Made by a program: the position numbers and the translations under genes. Below, piece after piece: positions 19,812 to 28,025 of a stretch of DNA of 64,000 bases (within the stretch, counting starts at the first letter, position 1; each line of letters begins with the position of its first letter). Under the pieces are notes generated by a model. That model saw only the letters and a list, made by a program, of their open reading frames with translations. It was not told the origin of the DNA and did not search any database. The DNA is taken from the NCBI GenBank assembly GCA_027673765.1, contig JAQDWB010000004.1:62001-126000 (forward strand). The letters are read 5' to 3'. This stretch comes from Coriobacteriaceae bacterium AM113-163. GTDB taxonomy: Bacteria; Actinomycetota; Coriobacteriia; Coriobacteriales; Coriobacteriaceae.

Positions 19812-19941
19812 AATCTCTCCTTTCAAAACTGTACAGGCAACACCTAAAAGGAGAGAAGGAACGCGAAATGCTGAGCCTGTGACCTATTTATATCCAATCA
19901 GCAACAAAAACAGGCCCAAAACGACAAAATCGCAAATCGAT

Positions 19942-19990
19942 GTCTGTCCCAAATGAGTGAAACCACTCATGTAAGTCTGTCCCCAATGAG
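19942..19990 (-). repeat. Right REP-like repeat, inverted
   Basis: The inverted partner of 18932-18980, with the first 27 nt identical. It contains an internal ATGAGTG-aaac-CACTCAT hairpin. The inner end carries the degenerate second copy (GGGACAGAC). Confidence 0.8.
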
Positions 19991-20020
19991 CGGGACGATG
20001 CACTGGCAGATAGTTTTAGT

Positions 20021-20050
20021 TAAAACGCTTCAGTTTGTTAAAGCGTTTTA
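20021..20050. promoter_or_regulatory. Candidate operator upstream of adhE
   Basis: A perfect 10-bp inverted repeat, TAAAACGCTT (20021-20030) and AAGCGTTTTA (20041-20050), with a 10-bp spacer. Each arm has a central CG like LacI/CcpA-family half sites, and TTAAAGCGTTTTAG alone resembles a catabolite-response site. It lies about 60-90 bp before the likely adhE transcription start. The 331-nt gap (19812-20142) otherwise holds the right REP repeat and the promoter. Confidence 0.5.
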
Positions 20051-20093
20051 GTGTGCCTTTTACGGGAATCTTACCGTTCGCCGAATAATTTCT

Positions 20094-20102
20094 TGCTATC
20101 AT
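20094..20102 (+). promoter_or_regulatory. adhE promoter, extended -10
   Basis: TGC-TATCAT, about 40 nt upstream of the adhE start, the same word as before rpsB. No strong -35 is seen at 16-18 bp. Confidence 0.5.
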
Positions 20103-20142
20103 GCAAGACGTAGGGTAAATCTCCGATCGCAAGGAGACACAA

Positions 20143-22791
20143 ATGGTGAAAAAGTCACCGGAAAACACTACTCCCGCAATTGTGGACAACGTAGAGGCGC
20201 TTGAGGCTAAGCTCGCTCAGATGCGAGAGGCCCAGGCGCTTTTTGCTACGTACACGCAGGAGCAGGTCGACAAGATCTTCTATGAAGCCGCCATGGCCGC
20301 CAACAAGGCTCGTATCCCGTTGGCGAAGATGGCCATCGAGGAGACCGGCCGCGGCGTTCTTGAGGACAAGGTCATCAAGAACCACTACGCCGCAGAGTAC
20401 ATCTACAACGCTTACAAGAACACCAAGACCTGTGGTGTCCTGGAGCGCGACGAGGCCTACGGCATCACCAAGATCGCCGAGCCCATCGGCATCGTGGGCG
20501 CCGTCATCCCGACGACCAACCCCACCTCCACTGCGATCTTCAAGACGCTGATCAGCCTGAAGACCCGCAACGGCATCATCATCTCCCCGCACCCGGCAGC
20601 CGCCAAGTGCACCATCGCCGCCGCCAAGCTCGTGCTTGACGCCGCCGTCAAGGCCGGCGCCCCCGAGGGCATCATCGGCTGGGTCGATGTCCCCTCCATC
20701 GAGCTGACCAACATGGTCATGCGCGACGTCGACATCATCCTCGCCACCGGTGGCCCGGGCATGGTCAAGGCCGCCTACTCCTCGGGCAAGCCCGCCCTGG
20801 GCGTCGGCGCCGGTAACACCCCGGTCGTCATCGACGACACCGCCGACGTGCTGCTCGCCGTCAACTCCATCATCCACTCAAAGACCTTCGACAACGGCAT
20901 GATCTGCGCTTCCGAGCAGTCCGTGACCGTCATCGACACCATCTATGACCAGGTCAAGGCCGAGTTCCAGAAGCGTGGCTGCTACTTCGTCAAGCAGGGT
21001 GCCGAGATGGAGGCCCTGCGTGCCGCCATGTTCAAGAACGGCGCCCTCGATCACCGCATCCCCGGCATGGCTGCCGCCAAGATCGCCGAGCTCGCCGGCA
21101 TCGAGGTTCCCGCCAAGACCAAGATCCTGATCGCCGAGGTCACCTCCACCGACCCCGCCAAGGAGGAGTTCTCCCACGAGAAGCTCTCCCCGGTCCTGGC
21201 CATGTACCACGCCAAGGACTTCCAGGAGGCCGTCGACAAGGCCGAGCACCTGGTGCTCGCCGGTGGCCCGGGCCACACCGCCTCTCTGTACGTGCACCCC
21301 GCCCAGGCCGAGAAGATCAGCCTGTTCGAGCACGTCATGAAGGCCTGCCGTATCGTCATCAACACCCCGTCTTCGCACGGCGGCATCGGTGACCTGTACA
21401 ACTTTGGCATGAAGCCGTCTCTGACCCTGGGCTGCGGCTCCTGGGGCGGCAACTCCGTCTCCGAGAACGTTGGGGTGAAGCACTTGATCAACGTTAAGAC
21501 TGTGGCCGAGCGCCGTGAGAACATGCTGTGGTTCCGCGCTCCCGAGAAGGTCTACTTCAAGAAGGGTTCCACGCCCGTCGCCCTCGACGAGCTCGGTACC
21601 GTCATGGGCAAGAAGCGCGCCTTCATCGTCACCGACCAGTTCCTCTTCAAGAATGGCAACACCCGCGCCATCGAGGCCAAGCTCGACGAGATGGGCATCG
21701 CCCACGACTGCTTCTACGACGTCGAGCCCGATCCGTCGCTGCAGTGCGCACGTCGCGGCGCCAAGCAGATGGCTCTCTTTGAGCCGGACGTCATCATCGC
21801 CGTCGGCGGTGGCTCCGCTATGGACGCCGGCAAGATCATGTGGATGATGTACGAGCACCCCGAGTGCAAGTTTGAGGACATGGCCATGGACTTCATGGAC
21901 ATCCGTAAGCGTATCTTCACTTTCCCCGAGATGGGCAAGAAGGCCTACTTCGTCGCCGTCCCGACCTCTTCGGGTACCGGCTCCGAGTGCACGCCGTTCG
22001 CCATCATCACCGACAAGGAGACCGGCATCAAGTGGCCGCTCGCCGACTACGCGCTGCTCCCCAACATGGCTATCGTCGACGCCGACAACTGCATGACCGC
22101 CCCGCGCGGCCTGACCGCTGCCTCCGGCATCGACGTCATGACCCACGCCATCGAGTCCTACGTCTCCATCATGGCTTCCGACTACACCAAGGGCCTCTCC
22201 GAGCGCGCTGCTAAGCTCGTCTTCGAGAACCTGCCCTCCAGCTTCACGAACGGCGCCAAGGACCCGCACGCCCGCGAGGAGATGCACAACGCCTCCTGCA
22301 TGGCCGGCATGGCCTTCGCCAACGCCTTCCTGGGCCTCAACCACTCCATGGCTCACAAGCTCGGCGCCTTCCATCACCTGCCCCACGGCCTCGCCAACGC
22401 CGTCATCCTGACCCGCGTTATGCGCTACAACGCCGCCGAGGCTCCCGTCAAGATGGGCACGTTCTCCCAGTATCCTTACCCCAACGCGCTGCACAACTAC
22501 GCCGAGATGGCCAAGTACTGCGGCATCGAGGGCAAGGACGACAAGGAGGTCTTCGAGAACTTCATCACGAAGCTCGAGGAGCTCAAGGACTTCATCGGTG
22601 TCAAGAAGACCATCGCCGACTACGGTGTTGACGAGCAGTACTTCCTCGACACCCTCGACGAGATGACCGAGCAGGCATTCAACGACCAGTGCACCGGCGC
22701 TAACCCGCGCTACCCGCTCATGAGCGAGATCAAGGAGCTCTACCTGGACGCCTACTACGGCCGCGAGCCTCAGGACTACGCCGTCTGCTAG
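20143..22791 (+). CDS. adhE: Bifunctional acetaldehyde-CoA / alcohol dehydrogenase
   Basis: Reduces acetyl-CoA to acetaldehyde and then ethanol, re-oxidising NADH in fermentation; forms spirosomes in known relatives. Of 882 residues, the N-terminal aldehyde dehydrogenase half (~1-440) has its catalytic cysteine in DNGMICASEQS. The C-terminal iron alcohol dehydrogenase half has GGGSAMDAGKIMW and the metal ligands in LNHSMAHKLGAFHHLPHG. Codons are strongly C-ending, suggesting high expression. RBS AAGGAGA precedes the start. Very likely a main fermentative enzyme of this organism. Confidence 0.97.
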   Translation: MVKKSPENTTPAIVDNVEALEAKLAQMREAQALFATYTQEQVDKIFYEAAMAANKARIPLAKMAIEETGRGVLEDKVIKNHYAAEYIYNAYKNTKTCGVLERDEAYGITKIAEPIGIVGAVIPTTNPTSTAIFKTLISLKTRNGIIISPHPAAAKCTIAAAKLVLDAAVKAGAPEGIIGWVDVPSIELTNMVMRDVDIILATGGPGMVKAAYSSGKPALGVGAGNTPVVIDDTADVLLAVNSIIHSKTFDNGMICASEQSVTVIDTIYDQVKAEFQKRGCYFVKQGAEMEALRAAMFKNGALDHRIPGMAAAKIAELAGIEVPAKTKILIAEVTSTDPAKEEFSHEKLSPVLAMYHAKDFQEAVDKAEHLVLAGGPGHTASLYVHPAQAEKISLFEHVMKACRIVINTPSSHGGIGDLYNFGMKPSLTLGCGSWGGNSVSENVGVKHLINVKTVAERRENMLWFRAPEKVYFKKGSTPVALDELGTVMGKKRAFIVTDQFLFKNGNTRAIEAKLDEMGIAHDCFYDVEPDPSLQCARRGAKQMALFEPDVIIAVGGGSAMDAGKIMWMMYEHPECKFEDMAMDFMDIRKRIFTFPEMGKKAYFVAVPTSSGTGSECTPFAIITDKETGIKWPLADYALLPNMAIVDADNCMTAPRGLTAASGIDVMTHAIESYVSIMASDYTKGLSERAAKLVFENLPSSFTNGAKDPHAREEMHNASCMAGMAFANAFLGLNHSMAHKLGAFHHLPHGLANAVILTRVMRYNAAEAPVKMGTFSQYPYPNALHNYAEMAKYCGIEGKDDKEVFENFITKLEELKDFIGVKKTIADYGVDEQYFLDTLDEMTEQAFNDQCTGANPRYPLMSEIKELYLDAYYGREPQDYAVC

Positions 22792-22808
22792 TTTTAGCAC
22801 GGTTTTTA

Positions 22809-22847
22809 ACGGCGGGGGTGCACGGGTGTTTCACACACCCCCGCCGT
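22809..22847 (+). terminator. Terminator-like hairpin after adhE
   Basis: A 12-bp GC-rich stem (ACGGCGGGGGTG with CACCCCCGCCGT) and a 15-nt loop, without a T run. It probably slows read-through or protects the adhE 3' end, leaving some transcription into the next gene. Confidence 0.5.
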
Positions 22848-22879
22848 CGCTTCTATCGCATCGTTGAAAGGATGCAACC

Positions 22880-23644
22880 ATGCTGCTACCCGATTCCAAG
22901 ACCGAGCTCGTCCGCCGTGGCAACAAGGTCGTTTACGACCTGGGCGACAAGATTGTCAAGGTCTTTAACGAGACCAAGCCTGTCTCCGACGTGTTCAACG
23001 AGGCTTTGAATCTTGCCCGCATCAATGAGTGCGGCATCCGCAGCCCCAAGGCTCTCGAGGTTTCCCAGCTCGAGAACGCCAACGGCTGGGCGCTCGTGAC
23101 CGAGAAGGTTCCGGGCACCACCCTTGCCGAGAAGATGACTGCCGAGCCCCAGCGCTTTGGTGAGTATCTCGAGATGTTCGTCGACCTCCAAATCGAGATC
23201 CACGGCTACACCTCCCCGCTGCTCAACCGTCAGCGCGACAAGTTCGCCCGCATGATCGACAGCCTTGATCAGCTCAATGCCACCACGCGCTACAACCTTC
23301 AGGAGCGTCTGGACGGCATGACCAAGGAGTTCAAGGTCTGCCACGGCGACTTCAACCCCTCCAACGTCATCGTCGGCGACGACGGCCAGCTCTATGTGTG
23401 CGACTGGGCACACGCCACCCAGGGCTCCCCTGCTGCCGACGTTGCCACCACCTACCTGCTCTTCGCCCTCAACAGCAAGGATCAGGCCGAGGCCTACCTG
23501 GAGCTCTACTGCGACCGCGCCGACATGCCCATGCAGGTCGTGCGTCAGTGGACGAGCATCGTCGCCGCTTCCGAGCTCGCTCGTAAGCGCAACGTGAACG
23601 ATGAGTTCCTGAAGAACTGGATCGACGTCGTCGATTATCAGTAA
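22880..23644 (+). CDS. APH/choline-kinase-fold phosphotransferase, substrate unknown
   Basis: A 254-residue kinase-fold protein. The catalytic loop CHGDFNPSNVIV and the metal-binding CDWAHATQG (equivalent to DFG) are intact, and an N-terminal lysine (DKIVKVF) could bind ATP. The fold covers aminoglycoside, choline, thiamine and related kinases; the sequence does not point to drug resistance. It starts 88 bp after adhE, past a hairpin, and has its own Shine-Dalgarno (AAAGGA). A strong terminator follows. Function unassigned. Confidence 0.85.
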   Translation: MLLPDSKTELVRRGNKVVYDLGDKIVKVFNETKPVSDVFNEALNLARINECGIRSPKALEVSQLENANGWALVTEKVPGTTLAEKMTAEPQRFGEYLEMFVDLQIEIHGYTSPLLNRQRDKFARMIDSLDQLNATTRYNLQERLDGMTKEFKVCHGDFNPSNVIVGDDGQLYVCDWAHATQGSPAADVATTYLLFALNSKDQAEAYLELYCDRADMPMQVVRQWTSIVAASELARKRNVNDEFLKNWIDVVDYQ

Positions 23645-23679
23645 TATCTGAGCGATTTATTTCGCATCGGAGGCACAAG

Positions 23680-23714
23680 AAAACCCCGCAGCTCATATGG
23701 GCTGTGGGGTTTTC
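23680..23714 (+). terminator. Intrinsic terminator of the adhE-kinase unit
   Basis: An AAAACCCCGCAGC / GGCTGTGGGGTTTT stem with a 7-nt loop, ending in a T run on the plus strand. The flanking A run means it may also act on the minus strand. Confidence 0.85.
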
Positions 23715-23740
23715 CTTTACCCATCGAGTTTATTCACGCA

Positions 23741-23789
23741 ACAAAATAGACTGCTCCGCATCTCTTCCTAAGAGAGATACGGAGCAGTC
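23741..23789 (-). terminator. Intrinsic terminator of proS
   Basis: A 17-position stem (GACTGCTCCG, one mismatch, ATCTCT) from 23749 to 23789 with a 7-nt loop, followed on the minus strand by TATTTTGT. It faces the converging terminator at 23680-23714. Confidence 0.85.
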
Positions 23790-23820
23790 CCGCAATTACA
23801 TCTAATAGCAGAAACGTCGA

Positions 23821-25542
23821 TTAACGGCGGGCCGCCTTAACAAGCTCGGCAACCTTGGCGACGACCTCGTCAATCGCCACGTCCTCGCGCTCGCCCGTGG
23901 CACGGTCCTTGAGCTCAACGGTGCCATTCTTAAGGCCACGCTTGCCAAGCACCACCTGATACGGGAATCCCATAAGGTCGTTATCGGCAAACTTAAAGCC
24001 GGGACGCTCGTCACGGTCGTCGACGACGACCTCGATACCCTCGGCGCACAAGCCCTCGACGATTTGGTCGCAGACGGTTGCGCACTCCTCCTTCTTGGGA
24101 TCGAGCGGAATCACAGCGACCTCGTACGGGGCAACGGAAACCGGCCAGACGATACCGTGCTCGTCGTTGTGCTGCTCCACGACGGCAGCAAGCGAGCGGG
24201 ACACGCCCACGCCGTAGCAACCCATGATAAGCGGCTTCTCCTTGCCGTCCTCGTCCATAAAGGTGGCACCCATGGCCTCGGAGTACTTGGTGCCCAGCTG
24301 GAACACCTGAGAGACCTCGATGCCGCGGGCAGCAGAGAGCGGCTTGCCGCAGTGCGGGCAGGGATCGCCGGCAACGACGGTGACCAGATCTGCCCACTCA
24401 TCGACGGTAAAGTCGCGCTCGGGGCAGGCACCGGTAAAGTGATAATCGACCTCGTTGGCACCGCAGGCCCACTGCTTGGACTCGCGCAGGCTCTCGTCGC
24501 ACACCAGACGGATGCCCTCGGGCAAGTTAACCGGTCCGATAAAGCCCTTGTGCAGACCGTAGGTCTGAAGCTCCTCGTCCGTCATCATGCGATAACCCTT
24601 GCCAAAGACATGCTCGGCCTTGCAGTCGTTGAGCTCATGATCGCCCGGGACGATGGCCACGACAGGCTTGCCCTCGGCATCGATGAGCGCCAGGGACTTG
24701 CGCGTGCCGTTCTCGGGGAACCCAAAGAACTTAGCAACGGCCTCAATGGTGCCCATGCCCGGAGTCTCGACCTTGGTAAGCGTACCGTCACCGGGACCCT
24801 CAGTCACGACGACCTTGGTGCTTGCAGCCTCATCATCGGCGGCAAAACCGCAGTCATCGCAATAGACGAGAGAAGCCTCGCCGGCGTCGGCCAAAGCCAT
24901 GTACTCGACGGAGGTATCGCCACCGATCTCGCCGGAGTCGGCAACGACGGGCAAGGCCTTGATGTAGCAGCGCTCGCAAATGTTAGCGTAGGCCTGCTTC
25001 ATCTTGTCATACTCCTCCTGCAAGCTCTCCTGCGTGGCGGAGAAGCTGTAGGCATCCTTCATGATGAACTCGCGACCGCGCATCAGGCCAAAACGGGGAC
25101 GGAACTCGTCGCGGAACTTATCCTGGATGTGATAGAGGTTCACTGGCAGCTGCTTATAGGAGCGCAGCTCGTTGCGCACCAGGGCCGTGACGGTCTCCTC
25201 GTGCGTGGGGCCCAGCACGAACTCGCGACCATGACGGTCGTCAAAGCGCACAAGCTCCTTGCCATAGGCATCGATACGGCCGGACTCACGCCACAACTCG
25301 GCGTCGACCATAATGGGCATCATAAGCTCCTGGGCGCCGGCGGCGTCCATCTCGTCGCGCACGATGTTCTCAATCTTGCGAATCGAGCGCCATGCGAGCG
25401 GCAGGTAGGAATACAGACCGGCGGCCTCCTTGCGGATCATGCCGGCACGGAGCAGCAGGCGGTGGCTGGCGAGCTCAGCGTCCGCCGGATCCTCTTTAAG
25501 CGTCGGCGCATAGAGCTTAGACATATACATTGCTCGGGTCAT
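23821..25542 (-). CDS. proS: Prolyl-tRNA synthetase (bacterial type with editing domain)
   Basis: A class II synthetase charging tRNA-Pro. 573 residues; motif 2 region FRDEFRPRFGLMRGREFIMKDAYSF, an inserted editing domain between motifs 2 and 3 (~220-400, including GDHELNDCKAEHVFG), and the anticodon-binding domain at the C-terminus. Start at 25542 has GAGGAGAAATAA directly upstream, between it and ispG. It is the last gene of the pyrH-to-proS run. Confidence 0.96.
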   Translation of the reverse strand: MTRAMYMSKLYAPTLKEDPADAELASHRLLLRAGMIRKEAAGLYSYLPLAWRSIRKIENIVRDEMDAAGAQELMMPIMVDAELWRESGRIDAYGKELVRFDDRHGREFVLGPTHEETVTALVRNELRSYKQLPVNLYHIQDKFRDEFRPRFGLMRGREFIMKDAYSFSATQESLQEEYDKMKQAYANICERCYIKALPVVADSGEIGGDTSVEYMALADAGEASLVYCDDCGFAADDEAASTKVVVTEGPGDGTLTKVETPGMGTIEAVAKFFGFPENGTRKSLALIDAEGKPVVAIVPGDHELNDCKAEHVFGKGYRMMTDEELQTYGLHKGFIGPVNLPEGIRLVCDESLRESKQWACGANEVDYHFTGACPERDFTVDEWADLVTVVAGDPCPHCGKPLSAARGIEVSQVFQLGTKYSEAMGATFMDEDGKEKPLIMGCYGVGVSRSLAAVVEQHNDEHGIVWPVSVAPYEVAVIPLDPKKEECATVCDQIVEGLCAEGIEVVVDDRDERPGFKFADNDLMGFPYQVVLGKRGLKNGTVELKDRATGEREDVAIDEVVAKVAELVKAARR

Positions 25543-26625
25543 TTATTTCTCCTCAATAAGCTTGTCGACCTCTGCCATAAGCGCGTCGACAATTTGGTCC
25601 TCAGCTACTTTACCAATGATCTGGCCATGCGAAAAGAGCAAGGCCTGACCACGTCCGCAAGCAACGCCCAGGTCGGCATCAGAAGCCTCACCGGGGCCAT
25701 TAACGGCACATCCCATGACGGCAATCGAAAGCGGCGCGGAATAGTTCTTAAGCCGCTCGGTGACCTCCTCGGCGATGGGAATGAGGTTAACCTGGCAGCG
25801 GGCGCACGTGGGGCACGAGACAATCTCGGGACCACGGCGACGCAGGCCCAGCGACTGTAGAATTCCCCAGGCGACCGGCGGCTCCTCAACCGGATCGGCC
25901 GTGAGCGACACACGCATGGTGTCGCCGATGCCTTCGGAAAGCAAGATACCCAAGCCTACAGAGCTCTTGATGGTGCCCTGAAGCTTGGTCCCCGCCTCCG
26001 TCACGCCCAGGTGAAGCGGAACGTGGGGAATCTCACGTGACAGGGCTCGATAGGTATCGAGCGTCGTTTGCACGCTATGGGCCTTGGCCGAAAGCACAAT
26101 GTTCGTAAAGCCGCGATCCTCAAAGTGCTTGACGAAGCGCTCGCTCGACATCACGAGCTTTTCGGGCTGCGTGAGGTCGTCGCGCTCGGCAATATCTTGC
26201 TCAAGCGAGCCCGCGTTCACGCCAATGCGAATCGCACAGCCCGCGGCACCCGCAGCATCGATCACCGCGTCAACCTTGGCCCAATCGCCGATATTGCCGG
26301 GATTGATGCGCAGCTTGGCGGCACCGGCCTCAACGGCACCAATGGCGAGCTTATGGTTAAAGTGGATATCGGCGACAATGGGCACCGGAGACTCGGCACA
26401 GATGGTGCGGAAGCCCTCAAGCGCGGCCTCGGAGGGCACGCTCACGCGCACGATATCGCAGCCAGCCTGCGCCAACGCGCACACTTGCGCAAGCGTTGCC
26501 TGGGCATCAGCGGTATCGGTGCAGGTCATAGATTGGACCACCACCGGCGCGCCGCCACCGATCTGCACGCCGCCCACATGCACGGGGCGCGTCAGCTCGC
26601 GAGGCAAAGGATGGGATAAAGACAA
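25543..26625 (-). CDS. ispG: 4-hydroxy-3-methylbut-2-enyl diphosphate synthase
   Basis: The penultimate step of the MEP isoprenoid pathway, using a 4Fe-4S cluster. 360 residues; N-terminal VQSMTCTDTADAQAT, cluster cysteines in SCPTCARCQ and GCAVNGPGEASDADLG. The start is a TTG at 26625, chosen because AGGGGAG lies 8 nt upstream and the encoded start (SLSHPLPRELTRPVHVGG) fits the family; the longer frame overlaps rseP. It lies with dxr, another MEP gene. Confidence 0.94.
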   Translation of the reverse strand: MSLSHPLPRELTRPVHVGGVQIGGGAPVVVQSMTCTDTADAQATLAQVCALAQAGCDIVRVSVPSEAALEGFRTICAESPVPIVADIHFNHKLAIGAVEAGAAKLRINPGNIGDWAKVDAVIDAAGAAGCAIRIGVNAGSLEQDIAERDDLTQPEKLVMSSERFVKHFEDRGFTNIVLSAKAHSVQTTLDTYRALSREIPHVPLHLGVTEAGTKLQGTIKSSVGLGILLSEGIGDTMRVSLTADPVEEPPVAWGILQSLGLRRRGPEIVSCPTCARCQVNLIPIAEEVTERLKNYSAPLSIAVMGCAVNGPGEASDADLGVACGRGQALLFSHGQIIGKVAEDQIVDALMAEVDKLIEEK

Positions 26626-26638
26626 TCCAAACACTCCC

Positions 26639-28000
26639 CTACAAAATAAATCGAAGGATGTCGGAACGAAGCATATAGACAAACAGGAGCGCAAAGAGCG
26701 CGATGCCCACATAGCTCACAATCGTCTGGACCTTGAGCGGAAGCTCGCGGCCCGCAATCTTCTGAATGATCTCGATGACTAGCTTGCCGCCATCGAGTGG
26801 CGGGATGGGCAGCAGGTTCATAAAGCCAAGCGAGAATGAAATGAGGGCGGCAAACGAAAGGAACGTGGCAGGGCCGGCAGCAGCAGCCTGTGAGGACATA
26901 ACGCTAATACCCACGATCGAAGAGGACTGATCGAGAATCTCCATCGTATGCTGCGGCTGGAGCAGGCGCATCACGCCCTCCGCTGTCTGCACAACATAGG
27001 AGAACGACAGGCGAGCCGACGTGATGGGGTCTAAACGGACCACCTGCGTAGAGGCATACACACCTAGGCGATCGTCCTCTTTGAGCGCAACCGTGGTCGA
27101 ATGCTGCTTGCCGTCACGCTCGTACTCAATGGCGATATCGTCCTTACCGGCAGCCTTGCCGATGGCATCGTAAACATCCATCCAGGTAGAGCACGATACT
27201 CCGTCAACCGAAAGGATCGCGTCACCGCCCTCGATACCCGCCTTGGCGGCAATCGAGCCTTCGTCAACCTGGCCAATCACATTGGTATCCATCGGCACGG
27301 TGACACCCGCAATGGAATAGATGCTCATAAGGAGCAAAAAACCCGTCAAGATATTGACGATAATGCCCGCGAGCAGCATAAAGGCGCGCTTGAGAAAGCC
27401 TTGGCCAAGATAGGTGTGCGAGCGCTCTTGCGCAAGGAACTCGGCCTCGCCGCACGGCAGTTCCCACACATCGCCCTCGGCAGTCGCATGTTCGCGATCG
27501 AAACGGCGACCATCAAAGGTGGTATAGCCTGCCTTGTCTCGCGGCAACGTCTGATATTTGGTGGGATAGTAGCTCGGCGAGGGCTTCTCCCCTTCCTCAT
27601 ACCAGGGCGCGATGGAGCCCCAGCCAAGCAACAGGGCGCATGCCTCGAGCACATCCTCCTCGGAAAGCTCGAGCTCGACAGCAAGGTCGGCCACGGTCAC
27701 GCGACCATGACGATAGATAGCCGCGAGCACGCGGTCGGCGCACGAAACATCGGTCGGATCCATACCGCAGATGGCAGCGTAGCCACCCAGCAGCAGCGGG
27801 GTCACGCCAAACTTGGTTCCAATGCGACGCGACGTGTAATGGATGTCAAAGCGGCACGGCAGACCCAAAAAGAACTCGGTCACACGGACGCCGCAGGCGC
27901 GCGCCGCCAAAAAGTGGCCGCCCTCGTGCAAAAACACGAGGACGGAAAGCATCAGCAGGCCCCAAAAGACCGATGAGAGAACGCTCAGAACAGTATCCAT
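26639..28000 (-). CDS. rseP: Site-2 protease RseP/RasP with an inserted winged-helix-like domain
   Basis: An intramembrane zinc metalloprotease that cuts anti-sigma factors and signal-peptide remnants. The HExxH site is VFLHEGGHFLAARA near residue 25. A PDZ domain (GQVDEGSIAAKAGIEGGDAILSVDG split over its start) and the C-terminal motif MNLLPIPPLDGG follow. Between GGYAAICGMD and the second membrane helix there is an extra ~115 residues (83-197). They include a winged-helix-like part (DRVLAAIYRHGRVTVADLAV, then LSEEDVLEACALLLGWG). Start at ATG 28000 is uncertain; a TTG at 28015 is possible. Confidence 0.9.
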   Translation of the reverse strand: MDTVLSVLSSVFWGLLMLSVLVFLHEGGHFLAARACGVRVTEFFLGLPCRFDIHYTSRRIGTKFGVTPLLLGGYAAICGMDPTDVSCADRVLAAIYRHGRVTVADLAVELELSEEDVLEACALLLGWGSIAPWYEEGEKPSPSYYPTKYQTLPRDKAGYTTFDGRRFDREHATAEGDVWELPCGEAEFLAQERSHTYLGQGFLKRAFMLLAGIIVNILTGFLLLMSIYSIAGVTVPMDTNVIGQVDEGSIAAKAGIEGGDAILSVDGVSCSTWMDVYDAIGKAAGKDDIAIEYERDGKQHSTTVALKEDDRLGVYASTQVVRLDPITSARLSFSYVVQTAEGVMRLLQPQHTMEILDQSSSIVGISVMSSQAAAAGPATFLSFAALISFSLGFMNLLPIPPLDGGKLVIEIIQKIAGRELPLKVQTIVSYVGIALFALLFVYMLRSDILRFIL

Positions 28001-28025
28001 AAAACGAAAAAGCAATCCTTATGGG

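Larger units (their letters stand above)
18932..19990. mobile_element. REP/RAYT transposase unit with inverted terminal repeats
   Basis: A 1,059-bp unit made of a Y1-family (RAYT) transposase gene flanked by 49-nt repeats in inverted orientation (18932-18980 and 19942-19990). It fills the space between the rpmB terminator and the adhE promoter region and breaks no gene. Confidence 0.75.

Noticed and set aside
20878..22800. Long open frame (640 codons) on the minus strand opposite adhE
   Set aside because: It mirrors adhE codons, which are strongly C-ending; the translation is a low-complexity Val/Gly/Asp/Leu sequence with no domain.
22880..23644. Aminoglycoside resistance gene
   Set aside because: Only the general APH/choline kinase fold is visible; gene context and base use are chromosomal, so a resistance call is not supported.
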